A stretch of 64,000 bases of DNA from Chaetomium olivaceum (lineage: Eukaryota; Ascomycota; Sordariomycetes; Sordariales; Chaetomiaceae), in assembly GCA_039881045.1 (NCBI GenBank), contig JAYWVB010000004.1, forward strand, positions 682,001 through 746,000, given 5' to 3'. Positions 45,677 to 58,118 of the stretch are shown piece by piece. The notes under the pieces were generated by a model. The model worked only from the letters and a program-made list of their open reading frames with translations. It was not told the DNA's origin and did no database searches. The first letter of the stretch is position 1, and each line of letters starts with the position of its first letter. The translations under genes were made by a program, and so were the position numbers.

Positions 45677-47537
45677 ACGTACTTGCATAACGAAGCGCCC
45701 ACCATAACGAAGCGCCCACTTTTTTACACCTAACAACCTTCCAACTCTATCCTCACTTTTCTCCACACAACAAAATGGAATCTCTTCCAAAAGAAACTCG
45801 TATGATCCTTGCGCTTGAAGCTCTCAAGAAAGACCCTAAACTTTCTGTCCGAAAAGCTTCTGCGATCTACGAGGTCTCACGAAGCTCGCTCCGCGACCGA
45901 CGCGCCGGAAAGCAACCACGACGCGAAATACCAGCCAACCTTCGAAAACTGACTGACTTTGAAGAGCAAGTCCTTCTTGAGAGAGTACTCGACCTTGATG
46001 CGCGAGGATTTCAGCCCCAGCTCTCGGACCTTCGAGAAATGGCCGATCGCCTTCGGGCCGCACGCGGCGCGTCGGGCGTCGGACCCCGATGGGCAAACGG
46101 TTTCGTAAAGCGACATTCCAAGGTTACGACGCGTTTCCGACGCCGAATCGATTACAAGAGAGCCCAATGCGAAGATCCCGACGTAGTAAACGCGTGGTTT
46201 CGGCTCGTACGCAACGTAATCGATAAATACGCGATCCAAGAGGGGGACATCTACAACTTCGACGAGACTGGGTTCCAGATGGGCATACTTTCGAGTGCAA
46301 AGGTCGTGACGAGCTCCGAGCGACGTGGACGGCCTCGCACAAAGCAGCCTGGCAATCGAGAGTGGGTTACGGTGATCCAAGCTGTGTGTGCGGATGGCTG
46401 GGTCGTGCCGCCGTACTTTGTCGTCAAGGGGAAAAACCACCTCCTCCCTTGGTACCAGGACAGCCGGTTCCAGCCCGAATGGAGAGTCCATACAAGCGAG
46501 AATGGCTGGACAACAAATGAGATTGGCCTCGATTGGCTAAAACATTTCGACGAGGCTACCAAACGCCGTACGAGAGGGGTACATCGACTGCTCATCCTTG
46601 ACGGCCACGAAAGCCACCACTCGGTCGACTTCGAAGATTTCTGCAAGGCCAACAACATTGTTACACTTTGCATGCCTCCCCATTCTTCCCACTTTCTCCA
46701 GCCTCTTGATGTTGGGTGTTTTAGTCCGCTCAAGGCCTCGTACGGCAAGCGGATTGAGCAGATGATGCGGATGCAGATCACCCACATTACGAAGGAGGAC
46801 TTCTTCGACGCGTTTGTCGAGGCATTTCACGCTTCAATCACAGCGAACACCATACGAGCGGGCTTTAGAGCAACTGGCCTTGTTCCTTTTGACCCTGAAT
46901 TGGTAGTTTCTTGCCTCGACCCTAAGCCACTTACCCCATCTCCTCCAAACTCGCGTCCCGGAACAGCCTCGACTTGGGCCCTGAAGACCCCATCCAATGC
47001 GTACGACGCGACCAAGAGCTCCATCACTCTCAAGCGGAAGATCGAGAACCATCAAGGTAGCTCTCCGACTCACATTTTCGACATCATCGACTTGCAGGCC
47101 AAGAGCATCTCAAAATTGGCACATGAAATGGTGTTACTCCGAGCTGAGGCCCAGGAACTTCGTACAGCAAATGAGCGACTAAGCAAGCGCCGTAGGACAA
47201 AGAAAACGCGTCTGCAGGAAGGAGGATCACTTAGTTTACAAGAGGCAAAGGGTTTGATGGCTGACCGGGGACTTGGTGATAAGGACTGCGAGGAAACGTC
47301 AGGGAGTAGTGGTTGTATAACAGTGGGTGGGCCACGCATTCGGCTCTGCAGCAACTGCAAGAAGCCCGGCCACAATGCGCGGACATGTCAAGTAGTTTGC
47401 GAGATGTCTGAAGACAGTGACTCCGAGTAGTTTTAATTGATTTGAGTTGTTGTGGCTGAATTGACTTACACAAAGTGGTTGAGGTCCGGGAAAAGTGGGC
47501 GCTTCGTTATGGTGGGCGCTTCGTTATGCAAGTACGT
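45677..47537 (+). mobile_element. Complete pogo/Tc1-mariner-type DNA transposon
   Basis: Perfect 47-base terminal inverted repeats lie at 45677-45723 and 47491-47537, beginning ACGTACTTGC. The element is flanked by TA on both sides (45675-45676 and 47538-47539), the usual target duplication. Each inverted repeat contains the 16-mer ATAACGAAGCGCCCAC twice, a plausible transposase-binding pair. The inner frame is intact, so the element may be active. Confidence 0.95.
45775..47430 (+). CDS. Pogo-type DDE transposase
   Basis: 551 residues in one intact frame. The N-terminal helix-turn-helix (LSVRKASAIYEVSRSSLRDRR) is followed by a CENP-B-like DNA-binding part with GPRWANGFVKRH. The catalytic DDE_1 domain shows YNFDETGF, LILDGHESHHS and PPHSSHFLQPLDVGCF, which carry the acidic triad. 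The C-terminus has a coiled-coil-like stretch (LAHEMVLLRAEAQELR) and a CCHC zinc knuckle (CSNCKKPGHNARTC). It cuts and pastes the surrounding element at TA sites. The start is the first ATG, 98 bases inside the left inverted repeat. Confidence 0.95.
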   Translation: MESLPKETRMILALEALKKDPKLSVRKASAIYEVSRSSLRDRRAGKQPRREIPANLRKLTDFEEQVLLERVLDLDARGFQPQLSDLREMADRLRAARGASGVGPRWANGFVKRHSKVTTRFRRRIDYKRAQCEDPDVVNAWFRLVRNVIDKYAIQEGDIYNFDETGFQMGILSSAKVVTSSERRGRPRTKQPGNREWVTVIQAVCADGWVVPPYFVVKGKNHLLPWYQDSRFQPEWRVHTSENGWTTNEIGLDWLKHFDEATKRRTRGVHRLLILDGHESHHSVDFEDFCKANNIVTLCMPPHSSHFLQPLDVGCFSPLKASYGKRIEQMMRMQITHITKEDFFDAFVEAFHASITANTIRAGFRATGLVPFDPELVVSCLDPKPLTPSPPNSRPGTASTWALKTPSNAYDATKSSITLKRKIENHQGSSPTHIFDIIDLQAKSISKLAHEMVLLRAEAQELRTANERLSKRRRTKKTRLQEGGSLSLQEAKGLMADRGLGDKDCEETSGSSGCITVGGPRIRLCSNCKKPGHNARTCQVVCEMSEDSDSE

Positions 47538-47539
47538 TA

Positions 47540-50500
47540 CCCTCTAATGGCTTGTTCTATAGCCGGTATCCCAATGGACCAACTCCGGGGGACGAATACT
47601 TCTGTCTATAGCGGGATCATGTTCCGTGACTATCACGACACCCAAGTCCGCGACCCAAGCACGCTACCCCGGTATTTTCTACTGGGGAACGCTGCCAGTA
47701 TGGCGTCCAACCGCGTTTCTCACTTTTTTGACTTACACGGACCAAGTATGAGTGTGGATACAGCCTGCTCTTCGACCCTGACTGCGCTTCACCTGGCTTG
47801 CCAGAGCTTGCGGAAGGGCGAGTCTGGCATCTCCATTGTAACGGGATCTAGTTTGATGCTCAACGCTGATGTATTCATTGGAATGTCCAATATTGGGTCT
47901 GCCCTATCCGTTCCTTCAAAAAGACTTCACCGACATGTACTAATTACAATCCGAGCTTAGATTTCTTTCACCCGATGGAATCTCATATGCTTTCGACGAC
48001 CGCGCCAACGGGTACGGACGTGGTGAAGGTGCTGCGGTTTTGGTCCTCAGGACACTCCAAGACGCTCTACGCGATGGAGACCACATCCGCGCCGTCATCA
48101 GGGAGACGGCTTTGAACCAGAATGGAAGGACGCAGACTATCACTTCACCTAGCCAGACCGCGCAAGAGGACCTTGCGCGTACATGCTATCGACGTGCTGG
48201 CCTGAATCCGGCACACACGGCGTACGTTGAAGCGCATGGCACAGGGACCCTCGTCGGCGACCCGCTCGAGGTTGCTGCTCTCTCCGCTGCGTTCGACTCA
48301 GAACAGCGACCACCAAGCGCTGGACCGCTCTTCCTCGGATCTATAAAGCCCAACATTGGTCACACCGAGGGGGCCAGTGGCCTCGCTAGCATTATCAAGG
48401 TTGTCCTCGCCCTCGAAAAGGGGCAGATTCCTCCAAACACGCGCTTCGATAGGACAAACGAGAAGCTGCAACTCGAGACTAGAAACCTGCGTGTTCCGAC
48501 TGCTCTGCATCCCTGGCCATCGTTGGGTGGTATCCGCCGCGCCTCAGTCAACAACTTTGGCTTCGGTGGTAGCAACGCGCATGCGATCCTCGAGGCCCAT
48601 GGCGTGGCTGACCTGGCTCTCGCGCCATCGAAGGAGGTTAATGGGTATGAGCATGGAGACGGAGAAAACCCGTCCCCAGATATCATCACACCGCGGGTAT
48701 TTCGTCTCAGTGCCAAAGACACCCGCGCTTGCCAAAGAATGGCGCTGGACCTGCGCCAGTACCTGCTTACAGCCCGCCCGGACGGAAACGAATCGGCCTT
48801 CTGGGATTCCCTGGCACACACCCTAGGCACCCGCCGCTCCATCTTTCCCTACACCATCACTGTGTCCGCTCGTACCGCGTCGGATCTAGCATCGGCTCTC
48901 GACAAACCCCCCACTCCTTCACGCGCGGCTGCCGGCCCCGTCCGGCTAGGGTGGGTTTTCACCGGCCAGGGTGCGCAGTGGCATGCGATGGGACGGGAGC
49001 TCATAGCAGGATATCCCACGTTCCGCTCGGCAATTCTCGAATGCGAACGCCACATGCAGGACATGGGCTGCAAGTGGTCCCTAGTGGGTGAGTGAATGTC
49101 TCATCATCGCCGCCGCCTGCTTTCTTCCACGCTGACACCTCGTAGAAGAACTCCATCGGGACGAAACCAACAGCCAGGTTAACAACCTCGTGTACAGCAT
49201 CGCACTCACCACGTCGGTTCAAATTGCTTTGGTACAGCTGCTCTGGTCTTGGGGCATCCATCCCACCGCGGTGACCGGGCACTCCAGCGGCGAGGTCGCG
49301 GCGGCATATGCAGCAGGGGCCCTGGATGTTCGGTCTGCCATTGGCATCGCCTACCTTCGGGGCGCCCTCGTCGAGGACTTCTCCGACAAGATCGTGGGCA
49401 AGGGTGGGATGGTAGCGGTGGGCGTCGGTCGCACGGCTGCCCAAGAATACATAGCCCGCATCACCACCGGGGTTGTCGTCGTCGCCTGTGTTAACAGCCA
49501 AGAGAGTGTCACCGTCTCAGGCGACCTTTCTGGCATCGAGGAGCTGGAGGCCATGCTCAAGGCCGATGGCGTCTTTGCCCGGCGTCTCAGAGTCAATGGG
49601 GCTTTTCACAGCCACCACATGCTTTACACAGCCGACCTCTTTGATCGGAACCTGAGGAGTTTGCTGAGTCCGCAAACCGAGTTCGGGTCTGTCATCTTCT
49701 CCTCGCCGAAAACTGGCCGGCGTGTGCACGAGGCTTCGACACTCGCCGATCCGGCACATTGGGTAGGCAACATGGTACAGGCCGTGGAATTCGAAAGCTC
49801 CTTTCGCCACATGTGCTTCGGTGAACCCACGCCGGAACGAGCATCGGCCACCCAGGATGTCGACCTCGTCATCGAAGTTGGACCCCATGGAGCCCTAGGC
49901 GGGCCCATTCAGCAGCTAATGAGCCTTCCCGAGTTTGACGGTAGTGGCATCTCATACCTCACCTGTCTCGTGCGCCATCAGGACTCCGTCACCACGATGC
50001 AGAAGTTAGCTGCCGAGCTGATCCAGAGGGGGTATCCGGTCGACCTCAACGCTGTCAACTTCCCCCAGGGTCTGCCTCCTCGCCTCTCCGTGCTACACGA
50101 CCTTCCCTCGTATCCGTGGTCCCACGAGACGCGTTACTGGATAGAGCCGCAGAACAACAAATTATACCATCAGCGCCAGGATCCCGTGCATGAGCTGCTG
50201 GGAACACCCCAAGACGGCGTGCATTCCATCGAGCAAACCTGGCGACACATGATCCGTGTTTCGGACCTGCCCTGGGTCCATGACCATCGCGTGCAATCTT
50301 GCATCGTCTACCCTGGCGCAGGTCTCGTCTGCATGGCGCTCGAGGCGATGAGCCAGGTAGTCCAGAGCCGCCAGCAGACAGTTGCCTGCTACGAGCTGCG
50401 GGACGTCGAGATTGACAAAGCCCTCATCGTTCCCGAGACCACGGAGGGAGTCGAAGTGCAACTGAGCATAACCCCCTGTGACGAAAAGTTGCTCGGGTGC

Positions 50501-53500
50501 AAAGACTGGCTGCAGTTCCGCATTTGCTCCGTATCCGGGGAGAACGTATGGACACAGCATTGCACGGGCCAGATCATTGCCCACACCACGATGCCGGCCA
50601 GCAGCAGCTCGACGATACCACGCAGCCCGAGCACAACCTATCCTGGCCGAATACAACCATCCGCGGTTTGGGCAGCCCTCCGAGCTGTCGGCATCCACCA
50701 CGGCCCGGCATTCCAGAACCTCCACCGGGTGCACACGGCGGCGAGCGAATCCATGAGCGTCTTCTCGGTGGCCGACACGACGGCCGGCATGCCGAAGGGG
50801 CATCAGGCAACACATATGCTACACCCAACAACATTGGACTCCATCATCCAAGCGGCCTTCACCGTCATGCCCGACGGCGGGACCCGTCTGCAGTCGGCGT
50901 TTGTGCCACGACGGATCCGCACCCTGCGCGTGAGGCCGACAATTCCCAGCTCATCCGGCCACGAATTTGACGCCTACGCGGTACGGGACCGGCTGGATCC
51001 GCATGCCCTTGAGGTCAGCGTTACCGTCGTGGACAGCAACAGCTCAGCTTCTTCCCCGGCGCCGCCGCGTCGGCTCCGCCGATGGTCGAGCTAGAGGGCC
51101 TGCTGATCCAATCTGTCGGCGGGAGTTCAGCCACCGACCGCGCACCTGAGCCGCACAAGGACGACATCTGCAGCCGGTGGGAGTGGGCGCCCGACATCTC
51201 GCTCCTGGACCCCGAGCAGCTCAGGGGCAGGCTCTGCTTTCCCGTCCAGGCCGCCGAGGTGGACATGGTCATGGACCTGCGCCGCGCGACCGTCCACCAC
51301 ATTCGCGACACCCTCGACAGCCTGACGCCGGCAGACATCGACGCCCTCCAGGACCACCACCGCAAGCTCCACCGCTGGATGGTACGCCAGCTCGACCTGG
51401 CCAGCCAGAACGCCCTGGGCGCCGACAGCGCGGGGTGGCTGGACATGGGGCCCGACGAAAAGCGCGCGCTGTTTGAGAGGGTCGCCGCCGCGAGCGTAAA
51501 CGGCGAGATGCTCTGCCGACTGGGCGGGCTCGCCGCGTCGATATTGCGGCAAGAAGTCGCCCCGCTGGAGGTGATGCTGGAGGGGCGGCTGTTGTTTCGG
51601 TATTACAAAGACGCGCTGAAATGGGATCGGTCGACGCGCCAGGTCGGCGAGCTCATCAAGCTCTGCACCCACAAAAACCCGCGGGCGAGGATCTTGGAAA
51701 TTGGCGCCGGCACGGGCGGTGGGACCCAGATTATCTTGGATGCGCTAGGGCGCGGACGTGATGCGTCAGGGGGGTTAGAGGCGCGGTTGGAGCGGTATGA
51801 CTTTACGGATGTCTCTTCTGGGTTTTTTGAGGCGGCCAAGGAGCGGTTCGCTGGCTGGAGCCAGGTGATGAGCTTCCAGAAGCTGGATATTGAAGAGGAT
51901 CCAACCACGCAGGGGTTTGAAGGCGGTGCCTACGATGTGGTGATCGCCTGCCAGGTGTTGCATGCGACGAAGCGGATGGTGGACACGCTCCGCAATGTGC
52001 GGAAGTTGTTGAAACCGGGTGGAAAGCTGATTCTGGTGGAAACGACACGAGATGAGCTAGATGTGTTCTTTTCGTTTGGACTCCTGCCAGGCTGGTGGTT
52101 AAGTACGCAACCCCTATACCTCCTACTCCTTCCCCCTTTTCCCCTAGCCCCTCCCCCCGACTGCCATTAGACCCTATCGCTAACGACGGCTGTCTGTGCA
52201 AAGGCGAAGAGGAAGAGCGCAAAACAACCCCATCTTTAACAATTCCTTTCTGGGGTAAGGTACTCTCCGATAGTGGGTTTGCCGGCATCGACTTGGAAGT
52301 GCACGACTGCGAAAGCGAGGAGTACTACTCCTTCAGCACAATCATGGCCACGGCAATGGAAGAGACGCAAAAGAATGCCGTGACTTCCCTAAGTATTGTG
52401 ACCGGATCTTCCCAGCCGCCGGCTGACTGGCTAGGGGAGCTTCAAGTAGCAATGGCCGTAATCGTGGATGGACCCCCGCCGGCGATCGAGTCCTTGGAGG
52501 CAGTAGACCCGTTGGGGAAAGTCTGTGTCTTTCTCGGCGAGGCCGACCAGCCCCTGCTAGACTCGGTCAGTTCGGCCGACTTTCAGGCGGTAGTGAGGTT
52601 GGTGTCCAGGTGCAAGGGGGTTCTATGGGTGACCCGCGGCGGTGTCAAGGAAAGCAGCATGCCTACCATGAGCCTGGCCACTGGCATACTGCGGACTCTG
52701 AGGAACGAGTATCCAAACACGACCTTCATTTCGCTAGACCTGGATTCCGCGCAGCCTCCCTGGACGAGTCTCGCCGTGGACACTATTGTCCGAGTCTTGC
52801 GGACGTCCTTGAGCGACCGCGAGGCCAACTACCAGACCGCCGAGGATGGTGTGGGGCATTCAACAGTCCGCGACTTTGAGTATGCCGAACGACACGGCAT
52901 TCTCTACGTGCCACGGGCAATGAAGGATGTCGAGCTGAACCAGTCGCTAGCGTCCCACAGGTCGACAACGACCAGCGATCGGCAACCGTTTCTCCAAATC
53001 GACCGACCCTTGCGCATGATTATTGGTACGCCGGGGTTACTCGACACGCTGGCTTTTGCCGACGATCCTGACGCCTCGATCGAGCTCCCTCCAGACCATA
53101 TCGAGATGGATCCCAGAGCATTTGGGTTGAACTTCCGGGATATCATGGTGGCCATGGGTCAGTTAGAAGACCACGGGGTCATGGGATTCGAGTGCGCCGG
53201 AAGGATAACACGGTTAGGAGCCCTTGCGGCGGCTCAGGGGTTTGCCATTGGAGACCGAGTGTGTAGTCTTTTGCGTGGCCACTGGTCAACGCGGCCCCGG
53301 GCGCACTGGACGAGCGTTGCGCGCATACCCCGGTCCCTAACCGATGAAGAGGCGGCTTCCCTGCCAACCGTCTTTACGACGGCCTACATCGCCCTATACG
53401 AGACGGCGCGCCTTCAGGCGGGCGACACCATCCTGATACACGCGGCAAGCGGAGGCGTGGGCCAGGCGGCCATCATCCTGGCGCAACGTATCGGTGCCGA

Positions 53501-55289
53501 GGTGTTCGTCACGGCGGGATCCCCTGCCAAGCGGGAGTTTTTGGCGACACAATACGGAATTCTTGAGGACCACATCTTCTCCAGTCGGGATGTTTCCTTC
53601 GTGGCCGATCTCCGCGCAAAGACAGGCGGCCAGGGGGTCGACGTAGTGCTGAATTCTTTGACAGGGCGTTTGCTGCAGGAAAGCTTCAACTGCTTGCGCG
53701 AGTTTGGCCGCTTTGTCGAGATTGGAAAGCGGGACCTCGAACAGCACAGCGGCCTGGACATGTATCCCTTCACGCGCAATGTCTCCTTCATGTCTGTGGA
53801 TTTGCGCTCGTGGGGGAACTGCCGCGGTACCCGCGTAAGCCTCATCTTGCAGGAGCTCATGCAGTTGTTTGAGCAGAAGCAAATCCGCCCCGTGAGCCCT
53901 ATCACCGTGTTTCCCATCTCGAAGGTGGAAAAGGCGTTTCGGACCATGCAAGCAGGGCAACATATGGGGAAGATTGTGGTCTCCGTCAACGAGCAAGATT
54001 TGGTCCCGGTAGGTTCTCACCCTTCTTCTATGCTCCTTGACCTCAGCATCATGTCACCGTTGGGATCGGACAACACCAGAAGCTGACGTGTGGGGGATCT
54101 AGTGTCTTGGGCGGCCAACCCCCCTTCGCCTTCGCCCGGACGCCTCTTACCTGATTGCCGGTGGCATGGGCGGAATCGGACGGTCCCTGTGCCAGTGGAT
54201 GGCCTCGCATGGGGCACGCCAGTTGATCGTTGTGTCACGCTCCGCGCGTCAGGAGGATGTCGCGGCCGGCCTTAACGAGCAGGGCTGTCGGGTGCGTGCT
54301 GTGGCTTGCGACATGGCCGACGAAGCTCGACTGCGTGAAGCGTTGCGGAAATGTGCTGATTTGCCTCCGGTCCGCGGCGTCATCCACGGCGGCATGGTTC
54401 TCAAGGTATGACACGCATGACAACCCTTTTCTGGACGTGGCGCCCGACCATCACAGATAGGTACCTAGGTACTGATGATAAGCAGGATATGGCGTTTGAA
54501 CGGATGACAGTAGACGACTTTCGAGCTCCGTTGCGCCCTAAAGTACAGGGCAGCTTGAACCTGCACAACCTTTTCCAAGACGTCGACTTCTTCGTTATGC
54601 TGTCGTCACTGGGCGGTGTTGTAGGCACCGCTGGCCAGGCCAACTACGCCGCCGGGAATGTCTTTCAGGACGCACTGGCAAACTTCCGACGGGCACAGGG
54701 GCTCCACGCCGTGGCTATCGACTTGGGCATGGTAGAGGCCGTGGGCCACGTCGCACAAAATACACAGGGCATCGCCGAACGACTGGAGCGGGCCGGTCTC
54801 GCATCATTAACCGAGATGGATGTGCTGAGAATTGTCGAGTGGGCAATCCAGCAGCCGTCTGCGCCGGCCCAGATTACAACTTGCATCGGTACCGGACAAG
54901 GGGCAGGGTTGGAAAAGTCGCCATGGGGTCAAGAGGCTCGTTTTGCAGACTTGCGATACCGGAATGCTCTCCAAAGCCAAGCCGATGCCCCAACGAAGGA
55001 CGAGGAAAGGCTGCGTGACCAGCTCACTAGCGGCTCTGTGGGGGTGGGAGCAGCCGAGGTGATATGTAGGGGCTTGGTCAAGAAGATTGCGGGCATGTTT
55101 GGGCTAGTCGGGGATGATGTATCACCGGCGAAGAGTCTGGCGGATTATGGGGTGGATTCGTTGGTTGCGGTGGAGATGCGCAACTGGATCATCTCGCAGG
55201 TGGGAGCCGACATTTCCATCTTTGAGCTGATGCAGAGCCCGTCGCTGGCAGAGCTTTCGACCAAGTTAGCCGCCGTCTGGAAGAAGTAA
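47540..55289 (+). pseudogene. Highly reducing polyketide synthase lacking the start of its KS domain
   Basis: Domain order is KS (partial), AT, DH, MT, ER, KR, ACP. KS keeps DTACSS, EAHGTGT and GHTEGASG but begins abruptly at AGIPMDQLRG, so about the first 100 residues are missing. AT has GHSSGE; DH has the HDHR and LDSIIQ motifs; MT has LEIGAGTGGG; ER has HAASGGVGQ; KR has AGGMGGIG and GQANYAAGN. ACP has YGVDSLVAVEM with the phosphopantetheine serine. Introns: 47897-47960, 49088-49145, 52103-52203, about 54009-54103 and 54406-54485. One-base losses are inferred near 51065 and in a CCCCC run near 54122. The pogo element ends two bases before the surviving part, and no KS start exists on its other side, so the gene is inactive here. 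The original product is unknown. Confidence 0.9.
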
Positions 55290-56317
55290 GTCAGTGACAT
55301 GTTTTGAGGCTACGCCTTTGGCCTTGGGTCCAAGAGGCCTCAGGATCTGGATGCTCCTATAGTCAAATCTTCTAGCCATCCTCCGTTCGATGGGATCTCG
55401 ATATGATAGGGCTCAGCACCGCCGGCGCCGTCATTGTCGATATCAGTTTCACAAAGTCAAGCCGTTGCCGGAGTCCTCTTGGGCCGGGTAAGTGATATAG
55501 AGGATACTCGATGAACGTGATGTGATGTTAGAAAGGATAATAGCCTCTCGATCTTGGTCCTCGCTGCCGTGGGAAGGAATGACTGGAAGCATCATGATTT
55601 TTTTAATGGGGCTCAAAAGGTCGAAGACAGACGTGAAAAGTAAGGCCGGACAAGGCCACACCCTTCTACCCCTCATTGTATGTACTGTACCTAGGTACAT
55701 ACACGGTAGGCCTCAATGAACGGGGGAAAGGCGAAGACAATGCTCCACGTAAGCCAGCGAGCCAACGCATCTGGTTGCATATGCTGTTGGTCCTATCATC
55801 CGTGGAGTCTGGTCATTAGGTACCAACATCTATCATGCCGAACCGCTGGGGGTACTTTTCGTCCCACTCATCATCGTTGTGGCTTTCAGGTGATTCGGCG
55901 TTTGGTGTCACAAAGTTGTGTGCCTAGTTGTAGGCTTTTTTACCCAACCGTGCACGATAAACGCGTCTTCCAGTCCTCTTCAGTTGCTTTTCTAATTTTC
56001 ATTATTCGTTGTGCAAGAACAGTGCTATTCCTGTCCACAACCCTCAGCCACCCTCCACTGGATTTAACGTCCAGGCTGCCCAAATAATTCATTCAACCCA
56101 AGACCTCTGGTCATGATTGCCCAAAGCTGAGGAAAACATTGCTTCACGTCGCAACACCAAGACCTCTGAAATTTCCTCGAAGCAATTGTCAATCGTTTAA
56201 CTAACAGCCAACACCACGGAGGTGCTAACAACAGTTATCCTGACTGATCATTGCCAACTGTGATTGCATAGAGCCGATCAACTCTTGTTTAACAACCACC
56301 CAAACCACAAGCCCACC
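55290..56317. other. Intergenic, no gene seen
   Basis: Mixed sequence with only short frames. The words CCTAGGTAC occur near 55690. It contains the PKS 3' end and the promoter of the following gene. Confidence 0.5.
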
Positions 56318-57142
56318 ATGGCCACAGCCCTCCGCGCAACCCGCGCCCTCTTCAACGCCCTCCGGCCCCTCGTCAAAAGCCCCAAGACAACAACCCCTCA
56401 AACGACAAATCCCACCACCCCAAAACAATCCTCGAAGTCGAACGCAAATTCCGCCGCCTCGCCGTTCCCACCCTCACTGGCCTCATCACCACCACCACCA
56501 CCACCACCGCCGCCGCCACTAAACCCACCACTACAAACCACCCCCTCTTCCAATCCGTCCTCCCCCTCCCCACCCGCACCATCCACGACATCTACTATGA
56601 CACCCCCCCGCGCGCGCTCTGCGACGCAGGCGCCTATGTGCGGCGCCGCAACGGGGCGTGGGAGGCGAAAGTGCGGATGGGTGGGGACATGGTGAATAGC
56701 CGGTTTGAGGAGCTCAGGGGGGAGAAGGCGGTGGGCGGGTGTGTGGTTGAGACTTTGAGGGGGATCAACTGGGGTCAGGGGAGGGATGGGGCTGCTATGG
56801 GGGCTGGGGTGAGGGCTGGGATGCGAGATGGAGAGGAGTTTTTTGGGTTGGGGTGATTGCGGATTTGGTTACGACGCGCGAGGCGTGGTTGGTGGATGGG
56901 GAGTTCAAGGTGGTGAGGGATGTGGCGGACTTTGGGCATGAGGTCGGGGAGGTGGAGCTGGAGGTTGAGCTGGCCGGTGGTGGTGGCATGGAGGGGGAGG
57001 AGAAGGCTGTCATAATGGAGGCGATGGATTGCAAGGTGGAGGCGTTTATGGAGAGGTATGCGTGGGCGTGGGAGAGGGGCGAGGCGGTGGGAAAGTTGAC
57101 GCGTATTTTGAGATGCTGGAGAGGAGGGGCGATGGGGCTTAG
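56318..57142 (+). CDS. CYTH-fold triphosphatase (thiamine-triphosphatase-like), frame-broken
   Basis: The CYTH signature ILEVERKFRRL (about 56428) gives the ExExK metal and triphosphate-binding motif. Then come IHDIYYDTP, YVRRRNGAWEAKVR, FEELRGE, the acidic VGEVELEVEL and the C-terminal FMERYAW...GKLTR. The family hydrolyses inorganic or organic triphosphates (thiamine triphosphate, tripolyphosphate). The N-terminus MATALRATRALFNALRPL looks like a mitochondrial targeting peptide, so location there is possible. The frame changes three times, each consistent with one missing base: between 56380 and 56425, near 56840 (T6/G4 runs), and near 57105. The restored stop is TAG 57140-57142. It is convergent with the kinase at 57300. 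Substrate in this fungus is not known. Confidence 0.75.
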
Positions 57143-57299
57143 GGGGCTGGAGTACGGTGCTCACTATTGCATGTTAGAGTGGGTAGGCGGATGCCACAGG
57201 TTGTGTTGATAGTCGGCTAATGGCTAAGACTCTGACTATCGGTGGTACAAGATGACTATCAACCGATGCGATACTCCTCCCGCTTTCCTCGCCCTGAGT

Positions 57300-58118
57300 T
57301 CAGTGGGATGGCGAAGAGAGAGGGCAGGTTGGGGGCCCACGAAAGACCGACCATTCCGGTCTCGCCCGAAGCGCCTCCCTCAGCTTCGTGTACGAAGCTT
57401 CCGTCTCGCCGTTGGTGTCAAGCTACTGGGGGTTAGATAGAGACTCATGCCAGAACAACGTCGACCGCACTTACCTCGATCACCTTGCCCTCCTGCAGGA
57501 CAGGATCACCTTTGTAGTAGTCGAGGATCTCAGGGTTCAGATGGCTGTACTCTCGGTATCTCTTGTCGAAGACCTCGCTGTTGTCTCCCTCCCTTCCGTC
57601 GTTCCTATTGACCACTCGCTCTTTGGCCAGGTGCTCGGCACAGTCGAAGAAGAGGACGAGATCCGGCGCGACAAACTAATGAATTAGCATCAACTCAACT
57701 GTTCTGTCGGCGCTACTTACCGATCTCTCGAACTCGACGGCTTGGGCACGGTTTCTTGGGAACCCATCCAAGATGATCGGGCGGCCATCTGGGCTGGCGA
57801 GGATGACATCCGCCATGATGGGGAATAGCAAGGCCGAGGGTAGCAGTTCGTTGCGCCTCACGAACCCAGCAACGACCGTCTCGTTGTCACGAGCCACGGT
57901 TGCGCGGAGCAGGTCGCCGACGGAGATGTGGGTGAAGTCATTGTCACTCGCGAGTCGCTTTGACAGAGTCCCTTTGCCTGCTCCAGGGGGGCCTGGAAGA
58001 GCGTTTGTCAGCTAGGATAACCTGGTTGAGAACATAATCTTTAGGTAAGGTACTTACCGATGACGAGGGCAAACTGGCGGTCGCCGCATTCGTACGTCGG
58101 GCATTCGTACGTCTCCAT
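57300..58118 (-). CDS. UMP-CMP/adenylate-kinase-family nucleoside monophosphate kinase
   Basis: Four exons join cleanly: 58118-58058, 57992-57721, 57675-57475 and 57422-57300, giving 218 residues. The P-loop GPPGAGKGT (residues 21-29) crosses the first junction. HISVGDLLRA, the NMP-site DGFPRN, VLFFDC and an R-rich lid (GREGDNSEVFDKRYREY) follow, and LDTNG lies near the end. The enzyme phosphorylates an NMP to NDP with ATP. The lid has EGDN where most UMP-CMP kinases have DDN, so it may be a specialised paralogue rather than the housekeeping enzyme. It shares a 482-bp divergent promoter with the viperin gene, as the nucleotide kinase CMPK2 neighbours RSAD2 in vertebrates. A role in supplying CTP or UTP precursors for viperin is inferred. 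Confidence 0.87.

Noticed and set aside
54009..54110. Separate short gene between ER and KR parts of the PKS
   Set aside because: The GTAGGT donor and CTAG acceptor join the two PKS domains; the shift of frame is explained by one missing C in a CCCCC run, not by a gene boundary.
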